Shown: one piece after another, positions 54,768 through 63,644 of the stretch
Layout: the number at the start of each line of letters is the position of its first letter
Position numbering within the stretch: position 1 is the stretch's first letter
NCBI RefSeq assembly: GCF_000826525.2
Contig: NZ_LN651323.1
Span: 1 to 64,000 of the forward strand
DNA: 64,000 bases
From: Mobilicoccus massiliensis
GTDB taxonomy: Bacteria; Actinomycetota; Actinomycetes; Actinomycetales; Dermatophilaceae
Direction of reading: 5' to 3'
Position numbers and translations under genes: made by a program
The notes under the pieces: generated by a model
What the model was told of the DNA's origin: nothing
Database searches by the model: none
What the model saw: the letters and a program-made list of their open reading frames with translations, nothing else

Positions 54768-55952
54768 TCAGTGGGTGCGGTGTCGCTCGTCGAGCTCGGC
54801 CAGCGTCCTCGCGAGGTCGTCGACCGCGACCCTGCGGTCGAGCGCGTCGAGCACGAGGTCGGCCTGCGTCGACGGCGACATCCCGTCGATGGGCTGGTCG
54901 CGGTCGAGGTTGGTGGGAAAGGCGTAGCCCTCGGCGCTCGCGGCGACCACATTGACCAGCTTGTCCCGTGGCGTGCCGGACTCGGCACGGTCGAGCAGGG
55001 CCGGGTACACCGCCTCGACGACACGTCGACGGTCCACCGATTCCATCGCGCGCCCGAACGCCGAGCTCACCTGCAACAGGTTGGCCGTGCGGCGCACGTC
55101 GCTCGAGACGTTCGTGCCGGCGGCGTGCATGAGCGCCGGGTTGAAGAACACGGCGTCGCCCTTGGCCAGCGGCAACTGCACGTGGTTGGCCTGGAAGTAC
55201 TCCTGGAACTCCGGCAGCCAGTAGGCGAGGTAGCCGAGCTCGTACTTCTGCGAATGCGGGAGGTAGAGCGTCGGTCCGGACTCCAGCGGCATGTCGACGT
55301 GCGCGACGGCGCCCTGGAGGGTGAGCTGTCCGGAGAACAGATGCACGTGGCGGGGGAAGCGCTCGCTGACGTCGGGGCTCTGGAACCCGAGGTGGTAGTC
55401 ACGGTGCACGGTCTGGCCCGCACCGCCGGGGTTGACGATGTTGACCTGCGAGGTCACCTGGTAGCCGGGGCCCAGCCACGCGCCGGCGGCGAGGGCGAGG
55501 GCGTCGAAGGCGTAGTAGTCGGCGAAGGCCTCGGGGTCGGTGACCGCGAGTTTCTCGAGGGCGTTCCACATCCGGTCGTTCGCGCCGGGCCGGGCGAAGT
55601 GGTCACCCGCCGCGGTGCCGGAGGCCTTCTCCTCGGCGATGATCCGTTCGAAGGCGGCGCTGACGGGGTCGATGACCGCCGGGTCGACGGCGCCGGTGAA
55701 GACGACGATCCCGGCGCCGTCGGCGAGCACCGAGGCGATCTCGGCGGCGTACTCGGCACGGGCCCTCTCGTCCGCCTCGCTGCCGCTCGCCGCCGGGATC
55801 GCGGCGGCGTCGTAGACCGGCACGCCCTGCTCGACGCGATCGGCGTGCGGCACGTCGGCGGGGTCGGTCGTGGCCCGGAGCATCTCGACGAGGTCGTCGA
55901 GGCGGCAGTCCCGCCTCGAGAGGCGATGCGGGTGGCGGGTCGTGAGGGTCAT
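54768..55952 (-). CDS. Phytanoyl-CoA dioxygenase (PhyH)-family Fe(II)/2-oxoglutarate oxygenase
   Basis: 394 residues from ATG 55952, preceded by AAAGGAG. The iron-binding triad is H183-x-D185 in TVHRDYHLGF and H276 in NPALMHAAGTN, with an Arg-containing RRTANLLQ for 2-oxoglutarate. It uses O2 and 2-oxoglutarate to hydroxylate, or by hydroxylation demethylate, a small molecule. It follows an SDR in an operon divergent from a LacI regulator, within the inositol cluster, so a cyclitol or O-methyl-inositol substrate is possible. No substrate can be read directly. Confidence 0.83.
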   Translation of the reverse strand: MTLTTRHPHRLSRRDCRLDDLVEMLRATTDPADVPHADRVEQGVPVYDAAAIPAASGSEADERARAEYAAEIASVLADGAGIVVFTGAVDPAVIDPVSAAFERIIAEEKASGTAAGDHFARPGANDRMWNALEKLAVTDPEAFADYYAFDALALAAGAWLGPGYQVTSQVNIVNPGGAGQTVHRDYHLGFQSPDVSERFPRHVHLFSGQLTLQGAVAHVDMPLESGPTLYLPHSQKYELGYLAYWLPEFQEYFQANHVQLPLAKGDAVFFNPALMHAAGTNVSSDVRRTANLLQVSSAFGRAMESVDRRRVVEAVYPALLDRAESGTPRDKLVNVVAASAEGYAFPTNLDRDQPIDGMSPSTQADLVLDALDRRVAVDDLARTLAELDERHRTH

Positions 55953-56003
55953 GTCGGCTCCTTTCGAGAGCGGAGGTCGAAGGTGCGGGCAGTGATGCCG
56001 TGG

Positions 56004-56783
56004 TCAGTCGTGGGCGCCGGGGACGCTCTGGTCCCAGTCGATGACGCTGCCGGTGACGACACCGCTGCGGTCGGAGAGGAGGAACACGACGAACTCGGCG
56101 ATCTCGTCGACCTGGCCGAGCTTGCCCATCGGCACCGAGGCGTCCGCCTTCTCGACCCAGTCGTCGCCGGCGCCGTGGGCATCGCGTTGGACGGCGGCCT
56201 CGCCGTCGGTCTCGGTCCACCCGATGTCCAGGCCGTTGATGCGAATCCGGTCCCAGCGGTGGGCGAACGCGGCGTTGCGCGTGAGACCCGCGAGGCCGGC
56301 CTTGGACGCGACGTACGGTGCGAGATAGGGCTGTCCGCCGTGCTCGGCGATGCTGATGATGTTGACGATCGTGCCGGGCTCGCCACGGTCCCGCATGTCC
56401 TCCACCGCGGCCTGCATCGTGAAGAACGGGCCGCGCAGGTTGGTCGCCACGTGCGCGTCGAAGAGCTCGGGCGTCGTGTCGAGCAGTGTGCCGCGGGTCG
56501 TGAGGCCGGCGGCGTTGACGAGGCAGTCGATCCGGCCGAACTCGGCGATCGTGTCGGTGACCAGGCGCCGGGCCTCCTCGGCGTCGGAGACGTCCCCTTG
56601 CACGAACACGCCGGGTCCGGTGAGCTGCGCGACGACGGCCTTGCCCTTGTCGCGCGTCCGGCCCGCGACCGCGACATGCGCGCCCGCCGCCGATGCGGCG
56701 CGAGCCACGCCGGCTCCGACGCCGGAAGTCGCACCGACGACGAGGACGACCTTGTTCTCCAGCAGGTTCGGCAACACGGGCAC
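56004..56783 (-). CDS. SDR family oxidoreductase
   Basis: 259 residues from GTG 56783, with AAGGAG upstream. VVLVVGATSGVGAGVARA binds NAD(P), CLVNAAGL is the NNAG equivalent, and Ser in NIISIAEHGG plus YVASKAG give the catalytic set. The insertion around IGWTETDGEAAVQRD is typical of sugar or cyclitol SDRs. It is 51 bases upstream of the PhyH gene and co-transcribed with it. It may oxidise the alcohol left by, or consumed by, the dioxygenase step. Confidence 0.84.
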   Translation of the reverse strand: MPVLPNLLENKVVLVVGATSGVGAGVARAASAAGAHVAVAGRTRDKGKAVVAQLTGPGVFVQGDVSDAEEARRLVTDTIAEFGRIDCLVNAAGLTTRGTLLDTTPELFDAHVATNLRGPFFTMQAAVEDMRDRGEPGTIVNIISIAEHGGQPYLAPYVASKAGLAGLTRNAAFAHRWDRIRINGLDIGWTETDGEAAVQRDAHGAGDDWVEKADASVPMGKLGQVDEIAEFVVFLLSDRSGVVTGSVIDWDQSVPGAHD

Positions 56784-56898
56784 GGCAGCTCCTTCGTGGT
56801 GGGGTCCTTCAAGAATCCCGGCGCCGCTGCGCGGTCACCAGGGGGTGAATCCCTCAAAATCACCTCATGACATCCGCCGACCTCTCCCGGAGCCGGTG

Positions 56899-57927
56899 AT
56901 GCCGCACCGTCACCGCGTGCGCGACATCGCCGTGCAGGCGCAGCTCTCCGAGGCGACGGTCGACCGAGTGCTGCACGACCGGCGGGGGGTCAGTGCGCCG
57001 GCGCGGCGAGCCGTCGAACGGGCGATCGCCGAACTCGACCGGCAGGCCGAGCAGGTGCGTCTCACCGGCCGTCATCTCGTGCTGGACCTCGTCATGCAGG
57101 CGCCCGTGAGATTCACCGCGCTCGTCCACGACGCTCTGGAGGCGGAGGCCGGCAACGCTCGGCCTGCGGTGATCCGGTTGCGCTCCCACCTGGAGGAGAC
57201 CGTCGACCCGGCGCGCGCGGCCGCGGTGCTCGATCGGTTGCGGCACCGGGGGAGCGACGGTGTGCTCGTCAAGGCACCCGACCATCCCGAGGTGCGGGCC
57301 GCGGTCGACGCGCTCGTCGAGGCCGGGATCCCGGTCGTCACGCTCGCGACCGATCTGCGAGGCACCCGGCGTCACGTGGCCGTCGGGCTCGACCACGACT
57401 CGGCGGGTCGGACGGCCGCGTACCTGCTGTCGACGATCGTGTCCGACACCGATGGGGTCGTCCTCGTGCCGGTGAGCCGCGCGATGTTCACCGGCGAGGA
57501 GACCCGGGCCACGGCTTTCGTCGAGGCGATCTCGACCCAGCGGCCGCGCTGGCAGGCCGTGACGATCGACGGCTCGGACGGCCTCGACGCGACGATCGTC
57601 GACCTCGTGCGGGCAGCCGTCGCCGACGTCGATGCACCCGTGCTCGCGGTGTATTCGCCCGGCGGCGCGAACCGCGGAGTGCTAACGGCGCTCGACGAGG
57701 CGGGGATCTCATTGCGGGCGTTCGTCGCTCACGACCTCGACAGCGACAACCTCGACCTGCTCCGCGCCGGTCGTCTCACCGCCGTGCTGCACCACGACGT
57801 GCGCGTCGACGCCCGTCGCGCGATCAAGGCGGTACTGCAGCTGCAGGGACTGCTCCCTGGAGCGCCGGCCTCACTCGCCACCCCGGTCGGCGTCGTCACC
57901 CCGCACAACATCCCCTCCCGACTGTGA
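56899..57927 (+). CDS. LacI-family regulator with ribose-type effector domain
   Basis: 342 residues from ATG 56899 (GTG three bases earlier is also possible). HTH VRDIAVQAQLSEATVDRVLHD, then a Peripla_BP_4-like domain (LVMQAPVRFTALVHDAL, DGVLVKAPDHPEVRAAVDAL, GLDHDSAGRTAAYLLS, FVAHDLDSDNLDLLRAGRL). It is divergent from the SDR-PhyH operon. An imperfect GGTGA-N11-TCACC repeat at 56844-56864 in the gap is a possible operator and differs from the IolR and the other LacI sites, so this unit has its own inducer. Confidence 0.88.
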   Translation: MPHRHRVRDIAVQAQLSEATVDRVLHDRRGVSAPARRAVERAIAELDRQAEQVRLTGRHLVLDLVMQAPVRFTALVHDALEAEAGNARPAVIRLRSHLEETVDPARAAAVLDRLRHRGSDGVLVKAPDHPEVRAAVDALVEAGIPVVTLATDLRGTRRHVAVGLDHDSAGRTAAYLLSTIVSDTDGVVLVPVSRAMFTGEETRATAFVEAISTQRPRWQAVTIDGSDGLDATIVDLVRAAVADVDAPVLAVYSPGGANRGVLTALDEAGISLRAFVAHDLDSDNLDLLRAGRLTAVLHHDVRVDARRAIKAVLQLQGLLPGAPASLATPVGVVTPHNIPSRL

Positions 57928-57964
57928 CGAACGAGGCGGGAGCGTGGCGTCGTGTTCCGGCAGG

Positions 57965-58768
57965 TCAGCGCAGGGCGAGGACGACACCGGAGGCCAGGGC
58001 GACGAGCAGGATCGTCCACTCGAAGACGTCGCGGCGGATGCGTCCGATGAGCCAGCGGCCGAGCGCCGCCCCCAGGAGCACGAGCGGCACGAGTGAGAGC
58101 AATAGGCCGAACCGCTCGAGCCGCACGAGGCCGATGCCGATGCTGAAGGGCAGCTTCATGAGGTTGACCACGGCGAAGAACCACGCGAACGTCCCCACGA
58201 AACCGCGCACGGGCAGGTCGGCGCGCACGAGGTAGAGGCTCATCACCGGTCCGCCGGAGTTCGCCACCATCGTCGTGAACCCGGCCAGGCTCCCAAACGT
58301 GTGACCGGCGGTGCGCGAGTGCGCATCGGTCAACGGGGGAACGGCGGCAGGAGCCTGCGAGTCGCCGGCAGAGCGAGCGCGACGCCGTCGGGCCCGGACC
58401 CGCGCGAGTCGCTGCCCGATCTCCATGAGCGACATGACGACGACGATGCCGCCGATGAGCGGAGCGATCCACCCGCTCGGCGCCCACTGCAGGAACGCCG
58501 CGCCGGCGAGCACCCCGACGAGCACCGGCGCGATGAGCCGGCTGAGCAGGGGCAGGTCGGCGTCGCGACGGTAGGTCCACACGGCGATCGCGTCACCGAG
58601 CAGGAGCAGGAGCAGCAGGGCGCCCGTCGACTCCCGGGTCGGGAGAACGGTGGCGAACGCGATGACCGAGATCGTCACCGCCCCGCCGATCGCGGTCTTG
58701 CCGAACCCGACGAGCAACGCGCCGAACGCCAGCACCAACCACCCGGTCAGGTCGACACCCAGGTCCAT
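57965..58768 (-). CDS. TauE/SafE-family membrane permease
   Basis: 267 residues with seven to eight membrane helices. LVLAFGALLVGFGKTAIGGA and the repeat-related LAGFTTMVANSGGPVMSLYL are the two half-signatures of TauE/SafE proteins, which export sulfite, sulfoacetate or other small organic anions. GGAGGAG precedes ATG 58768. It is convergent with the LacI gene and lies downstream of iolD in the same direction, behind a terminator. A role in the inositol cluster is not evident. Confidence 0.85.
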   Translation of the reverse strand: MDLGVDLTGWLVLAFGALLVGFGKTAIGGAVTISVIAFATVLPTRESTGALLLLLLLGDAIAVWTYRRDADLPLLSRLIAPVLVGVLAGAAFLQWAPSGWIAPLIGGIVVVMSLMEIGQRLARVRARRRRARSAGDSQAPAAVPPLTDAHSRTAGHTFGSLAGFTTMVANSGGPVMSLYLVRADLPVRGFVGTFAWFFAVVNLMKLPFSIGIGLVRLERFGLLLSLVPLVLLGAALGRWLIGRIRRDVFEWTILLVALASGVVLALR

Positions 58769-58865
58769 CGGGTCTCCTCCCGCGTCGTCCTCTCGCCACC
58801 TGCCGCGCGAGACCTTTCCTCAGGCAGCGGCATCGTCACAGGCGGGTGCGCGCCGCGCCACACGG

Positions 58866-58893
58866 CGACGGCGGCCGCTGCGGGCCGCCGTCG
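58866..58893 (-). terminator. Terminator after iolD
   Basis: CGACGGCGGCC (58866-58876) pairs with GGCCGCCGTCG (58883-58893), 11 bp with a 6-base loop, just past the iolD stop. Confidence 0.7.
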
Positions 58894-58917
58894 ACGTTCT
58901 ACGAGCCGGAGGAAGAG

Positions 58918-60849
58918 TCAGAGGTACTGGCGCTGATCCGCCTTCTCGGCGGTGTACTCCTCGAACGCGGTCCGGGTGCTCTCGAGGTCGGAGACCTGGC
59001 TCACGGGCACGTCCCACCAGGCGGTCGCGGGCGGGTTGGGGCCGGTGAGGTCGGTCTCGATGTAGAGCACGGTCAGGCGATCGCTCGCGGCGGCCTTCTC
59101 GTAGTTCTCGCGGAAGGCGGCGATGCCGTCGCAGGTCAGCACGTCCGCCCCCCAGCTCGCGGCGTTCGCGGCGAGGTCGAAGGGCACGTTCTCGCCGTCG
59201 AGACGCCCGGTGTCGCGGCTGCGCATGCGGTACTTCGTGCCGAAGCGCTGGGAACCGCGGGATTCCGACAGCGCGCCGATCGAGGCGTAACCGTGGTTCT
59301 GCAGGAGAACGATGATGACCTTGAGGCCCTCGGCGACCATCGTCGCGATCTCCATCGGCATCATCTGGTAGGTGCCGTCGCCGACGATGGCGACGACCTG
59401 CCGATCGGCATGGCCGTGATCCTCGAGCGCCATCTTGGTGCCCATCGCGGCGGGGATCTCGTATCCCATGCAGGAGTAGGCGTACTCGACGTGGTACTGC
59501 TCGGGAGTGCTCGCGCGCCACAGGGCCTGCAGGTCGCCGGGCATCGAGCCGGCGGCGTTGATGACGACGTCCTTCTCGCCCATGAGTTCGTTGAGGGCGC
59601 CGAAGACCTCGGTCTGGGCGGGCAGTGGGGTGTGGTCGCGGTGGTAGCACTCGTCGGTGGCGCGGCGCCACTGCGCGGCGAGCTCTCGCGTGCGCTCCCG
59701 GTAGGCGTCCTCGACGCTCCACCCCGACAGCTTCTCGGTGAGGGCGATCAGGGCGTCACGGGCGTCGGCGACGAGCATCGTCGCGCTGTGCTTGGCCGCG
59801 TCGAACGCCGCGACGTTGATGTTGGCGAAGCGCACGTCGGGGTTCGCGAAGATCGTGTGGCTCGCGGTGGTGAAGTCGGAGTACCGGGTGCCGATGCCGA
59901 TGACGAGGTCGGCCTCCCGCGCGAGAGCGTTGGCCGAGGAGGCACCGGTCGAGCCGACGCCACCCACGGCGCACTCGTGATCCCAGTTGATGGCGCCCTT
60001 GCCGGCGTGGGTGTCGGCCACGGGGATGCCGGTCGCGCTCGCGAAAGCGCGGAGCTGCTCGCTCGCCTCGGAGTAGACGACGCCGCCACCGGCGACGACG
60101 AGCGGGCGCTTCGCGGCGCAGATCTGCTCGATGACCCGGTCGAGCATGACCCGTTCGGGCGCCGGGCGGGCGACGTGCCACACGCGCTTGCGGAAGAACT
60201 CCACCGGCCAGTCGTGGGCCTCGGCCTGGATGTCCTGCGGCAGGCAGATCGTGACGGCGCCCGTCTCGGCCGGGTCGGTGAGCACGCGCATCGCGGCGAG
60301 CAGGCTCGGGACGAGCTGCTCGGGCCGGTTGATGCGGTCCCAGAACCGCGAGACCGGACGCAACGTGTCGTTGACCGAGACGTCGAGGCTCGTCGGATCC
60401 TCGAGCTGCTGCAGCACGGGGTCGGGCGCACGGGTGGCGAAGATGTCGGAGGGGAAGAGCAGGACGGGCAGCCGGTTGGTCGTCGCGAGCGCGGCGCCGG
60501 TGACCATGTTCGTCGCGCCGGGACCGATCGAGGTGGTCACGGCCATCGTCTGCAGCCGGTTCGTCGTGCGCGCGTAGGCCGCCGCCGCGTGTACCGCGCC
60601 CTGCTCGTTGCGCACGAGGTAGTACGGCAGCTCGGAGGCCAGCCCGCCCGCGGCATCCCCGGATTCGGTGGCGGCGAGTTCGGCCTGGAGCAGCGCCTGC
60701 CCGAGGCCGGCCACGTTGCCGTGGCCGAAGATGCCGTAACAACCGGGCACGAGGCGCTGCTCGACGCCGTCGCGCTCGCTGTACTGCTGGGCGAGGAACT
60801 TCACCACGGCCTGGCCGACCGTCAGGCGGACCGTGTTGCTGGACGCCAT
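58918..60849 (-). CDS. iolD: 3D-(3,5/4)-trihydroxycyclohexane-1,2-dione acylhydrolase
   Basis: 643 residues. A thiamine-diphosphate enzyme: the N-terminal PYR domain has CYGIFGHGNVAGLGQAL and TSIGPGATNMVTGAAL, and the C-terminal PP domain has GDG (490-492) in AIVGDGTYQMMPMEIATM and the closing Asn in LLQNHGYASIG. IolD opens the cyclohexane ring of the dehydrated inosose to 5-deoxy-glucuronate. GGAGAG precedes the start. It lies 62 bases after the transaldolase-like gene, and both are probably driven from the promoter with IolR operator 8. Confidence 0.94.
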   Translation of the reverse strand: MASSNTVRLTVGQAVVKFLAQQYSERDGVEQRLVPGCYGIFGHGNVAGLGQALLQAELAATESGDAAGGLASELPYYLVRNEQGAVHAAAAYARTTNRLQTMAVTTSIGPGATNMVTGAALATTNRLPVLLFPSDIFATRAPDPVLQQLEDPTSLDVSVNDTLRPVSRFWDRINRPEQLVPSLLAAMRVLTDPAETGAVTICLPQDIQAEAHDWPVEFFRKRVWHVARPAPERVMLDRVIEQICAAKRPLVVAGGGVVYSEASEQLRAFASATGIPVADTHAGKGAINWDHECAVGGVGSTGASSANALAREADLVIGIGTRYSDFTTASHTIFANPDVRFANINVAAFDAAKHSATMLVADARDALIALTEKLSGWSVEDAYRERTRELAAQWRRATDECYHRDHTPLPAQTEVFGALNELMGEKDVVINAAGSMPGDLQALWRASTPEQYHVEYAYSCMGYEIPAAMGTKMALEDHGHADRQVVAIVGDGTYQMMPMEIATMVAEGLKVIIVLLQNHGYASIGALSESRGSQRFGTKYRMRSRDTGRLDGENVPFDLAANAASWGADVLTCDGIAAFRENYEKAAASDRLTVLYIETDLTGPNPPATAWWDVPVSQVSDLESTRTAFEEYTAEKADQRQYL

Positions 60850-60911
60850 CGTCTCTCCTTGAGGATGCTGCGGGCGGGGGCGCCGGCCTCCGCTCGCGGT
60901 GGTGTTGCGGA

Positions 60912-61979
60912 TCAGGGGGCCGGGATGAGGATGTCACGCACGATGCCGTCGAGATCCTCGTCAGCACCGAGGAACTGGCGCAGCGTCTTGCGGGTGGCGC
61001 CGAAGGTGATGAACTCCTCGGGCGTCATGCCGTCGACGTCGAACGCCTTGACGAACTCCGGCATCGTCTTGAGGGTCTCGAGGACGTGGGCGTCGACGGG
61101 GACGTCGATCCGCGGCTGGGGGTCGATGTCGCTGGCCTGGAAGCGCTGCTGCCACGCGAACGGCGGGGAGAGCACGACCTTGCCGCCGACGAACTCCGTC
61201 CACTGCAGGGCGTTGCGGTAGGCCGCCGAGAGCAGGCGGGCACGCAGGCCGCGCTCGCCGAAGATGCGGTAGGCCTCCTTGAACACGGCGACGCCGGCCC
61301 ACTCGAGGTAACCGGGGTCGAAGCACAGCTTGTCGCGGTCGTAGACGTGCTTGAGCCAGTCGTCGAGGCGACCGCACATGATCGTGACGACCGGGCCCAT
61401 GTCCTCTGTCGGCAGGCCCTCGGCCTCACGCCTCTTCAGACCACGCTCGATGGCCTCACCTGCGGCGACGGCCTGGGGAACGGTGAACGAGACGGTGACG
61501 TTGACGCTCACGCCGCGATACGTGGCGTCCTCGATGGCCTCGATGCCGGTCTGCGTGGCCGGGATCTTGACGATGATGTTCGGCGCGAGCGAGGAGAAGT
61601 GCTCGGCCTGGTCGGCGAGGGCCTTGGCGTCGCGGTGCAGGCGGGGGTCGGTCTGCATCGACAGGCGGCCGTTGACGCCCTTGTACTTCTCGAACGACGG
61701 CATGAGGAGCTTGGCCGCGTCGATCGAGACCTCCTCGACGACCTTCCACCCGATCTCGGACTCACCGGCGGTCGGCATCTCCTTCGCGAGCTCGGCAATA
61801 CGGGCCGACCAGCGCGGCAGGTCGGACTTGATCGCGGCGAGCGCGATGACGGGGTTGCACGTCGCTCCCACCGCGCCGTAGGAGATGGACTCGGTGAGCT
61901 CGGAGATCGTCGCGGAGTCGTTCCAGAGGACGGTCGGGCCGTTCTCGACCATCGTGTTGAGCGGGCGGCTGTTCGTCAT
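60912..61979 (-). CDS. Transaldolase-family protein
   Basis: 355 residues from ATG 61979, preceded by GGAGGAA. TISELTESISYGAVGATCNP is the usual transaldolase opening, and IIVKIPATQTGIEAIEDA contains the likely Schiff-base Lys. A typical actinobacterial Tal of the pentose phosphate pathway is of similar length, but this sequence has its own central part (MCGRLDDWLKHVYDRD) and lies with iolD behind an IolR operator. It may be a second aldolase for an inositol-derived phosphate or a dedicated transaldolase. Confidence 0.8.
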   Translation of the reverse strand: MTNSRPLNTMVENGPTVLWNDSATISELTESISYGAVGATCNPVIALAAIKSDLPRWSARIAELAKEMPTAGESEIGWKVVEEVSIDAAKLLMPSFEKYKGVNGRLSMQTDPRLHRDAKALADQAEHFSSLAPNIIVKIPATQTGIEAIEDATYRGVSVNVTVSFTVPQAVAAGEAIERGLKRREAEGLPTEDMGPVVTIMCGRLDDWLKHVYDRDKLCFDPGYLEWAGVAVFKEAYRIFGERGLRARLLSAAYRNALQWTEFVGGKVVLSPPFAWQQRFQASDIDPQPRIDVPVDAHVLETLKTMPEFVKAFDVDGMTPEEFITFGATRKTLRQFLGADEDLDGIVRDILIPAP

Positions 61980-62062
61980 CGGTTCCTCCACGTCGAGGGC
62001 GGTCGTGGGCGTCGTGCCCCGTCGCCTCTCATCCCACCAGCGAACAACGGCTCTGTCAATCT

Positions 62063-62076
62063 ATTGTCCTGACATT
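62063..62076. promoter_or_regulatory. Predicted IolR operator 8
   Basis: ATTGT-CCTG-ACATT, 84 bases upstream of the transaldolase-iolD operon. Its core TGTCCTGACA fits the motif I recall for C. glutamicum IolR (KGWCHTRACA). Confidence 0.7.
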
Positions 62077-62134
62077 TTTCACTGATGGCCCGGATCTTCG
62101 ATGGTCAGGGGGCCCGGGTACGTCTGCTCGGCTC

Positions 62135-62890
62135 TCAGACCCGGGAATCGGTGCGGTCGAGCACCGCGGCCGTGATCGCGATGACGGCGGCGGCGAGGAC
62201 GAGCGAGGTCACCACCGTCGTCGCCGAACTCCCGAGGCTCAGATCGGTCACGGTGAAGCTCGTCATCTGCATCCGGCTGCCGATCTGCGTGGTCTGCGTG
62301 AGCAGGGCCTGCGGCAGGAGGAACGCGGCCGGCACCTTGAGGAGCAACGCCATCGTCCCGACCCCGGTGAGCACGAGGGCGAGTGCCACCGGCACCGCGA
62401 ACGACCTGATGAACGTGGAGAGCGCCGACTGAAGTGCGGCGACGGGAATCTGGGCCACCGCGATGAGCAGGCTGGTGACCACGTAGGTGCCGGGCAGCAT
62501 CCCCGGCAGCCCGAAGGCCACCTTGCCGAGCACGACCACGGTGAGCAGGAGCACGAGCTGCATGACGGCGGCCAGGATCGAGACGGCGGCGGTCTTGCCG
62601 GCCACGATCGTCCACGTCGGCCGGGTGCCGCTCATCAACGCGTTCCAGTTGCCGCCGCGGTGCTCCACCCGCCAGACGAGGGAGGCGAGGATGGCGATGC
62701 CGGCGGACACGACCGCCATGCCGTAGAAGCCGATGGAGCGGATCCACAAGGTGTGCCACCCGTCGGAGAACCCGTCCGAGACGGCGGTGCTCACCGAACC
62801 GGCGACGACCATCGTGACGGGCAGCACCACGACGACGGCCCAACTCAGCGAGCGCTTGAGCTTGACGAATTCGAGCAGGATCGCGGACAT
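62135..62890 (-). CDS. ABC-2-type transporter permease (antibiotic/lantibiotic-immunity type)
   Basis: 251 residues from ATG 62890. A soluble start (SAILLEFVKLKRSLSW) is followed by six membrane helices, as in MutG/NukG or bacitracin-type permeases. It forms a heteromeric channel with the permease just upstream (one base between stop and start), driven by the ATPase encoded before both. It probably exports a peptide or drug. It is outside the inositol regulon and convergent with nothing; its stop faces the operator region of the transaldolase operon. Confidence 0.82.
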   Translation of the reverse strand: MSAILLEFVKLKRSLSWAVVVVLPVTMVVAGSVSTAVSDGFSDGWHTLWIRSIGFYGMAVVSAGIAILASLVWRVEHRGGNWNALMSGTRPTWTIVAGKTAAVSILAAVMQLVLLLTVVVLGKVAFGLPGMLPGTYVVTSLLIAVAQIPVAALQSALSTFIRSFAVPVALALVLTGVGTMALLLKVPAAFLLPQALLTQTTQIGSRMQMTSFTVTDLSLGSSATTVVTSLVLAAAVIAITAAVLDRTDSRV

Positions 62891-62891
62891 G

Positions 62892-63644
62892 TCAGGCCTC
62901 CTGACGGTCGAAGCGGTCGGTGACGAACCAGAACAGTGCGGTGCCGGCGAGAGCGAGGACGACGACACTCGCACCGGGCGGGTCGAAGTACACGAGTTGC
63001 TCGCCGACGAAGTCGGCCTGCGTGGTCAGGGGGTAGTGACCCCAGGGAAGAAGATGCGCGAGCCACGCCGGGAACAGCTGCCCGAACACGGCCAGGAAGA
63101 TGCCGATGACTCCGACCCCGATGCACACGAGTTGGTTCTCGACCTTGGCCGACAGCAGGACGTGGAACGCGAGCACCGCGAGGTTGACGACGACGAGAGC
63201 GGCGACGTACGCCATCCACCGCGCACCGGGGACCGGCGCGGTGACTCCCATGACCGTCCCGAACGCCACGACGAGCAGCCCCGACATCACGGTCACCGCC
63301 ACGACCGGCAGGGCCAGGGAGACGAACTTGGCACGGCAGACCCGGCCGGGGGTGTGCCCGGAGGTGCTCGACGCCAACCAGCCGTTGCCGAGATGTTCGA
63401 CCTCCACCTGCCGACTGGCGATCACCGCCAGGAGGACGGGAGCGGCGAGGGACATGGCCATGCCGAACCCGGCGAACAGCATCTTCCAGCCGTGCCCATC
63501 GGGGGAGGCCGCGTGGTCAAGCAGTCCCGAGAGCAACGCGTAGAACATGGTCAGGCCCGAGGTGCCCACCATGAGCAGCGCCATCACGGGCACCACGTGC
63601 AGGCGGCGCATCTTGGCGTACTCGTTGCGGACGAGGGCGTTCAC
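62892..63644 (-). CDS. ABC-2-type transporter permease, second subunit
   Basis: 250 residues with six membrane helices and the start MNALVRNEYAKMRRLHVVPVM typical of lantibiotic-immunity permeases (MutE/NukE type). PGRVCRAKFVSLALPVV is a cytosolic coupling segment. Its ATG overlaps the ATPase stop by four bases, so the three genes are one operon. With its partner it forms the membrane part of an exporter. Confidence 0.82.
   Translation of the reverse strand: MNALVRNEYAKMRRLHVVPVMALLMVGTSGLTMFYALLSGLLDHAASPDGHGWKMLFAGFGMAMSLAAPVLLAVIASRQVEVEHLGNGWLASSTSGHTPGRVCRAKFVSLALPVVAVTVMSGLLVVAFGTVMGVTAPVPGARWMAYVAALVVVNLAVLAFHVLLSAKVENQLVCIGVGVIGIFLAVFGQLFPAWLAHLLPWGHYPLTTQADFVGEQLVYFDPPGASVVVLALAGTALFWFVTDRFDRQEA

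Noticed and set aside
56844-56864. A ninth IolR operator ahead of the SDR-PhyH operon
   Set aside because: The only repeat there is GGTGA-N11-TCACC, which does not fit the WTTGT-N4-ACAWW layout; it is more likely a LacI site.
57965-58768. TauE/SafE permease as an inositol-pathway exporter
   Set aside because: It is separated from iolD by a terminator, has no operator of the regulon, and the family carries sulfur compounds and other anions.
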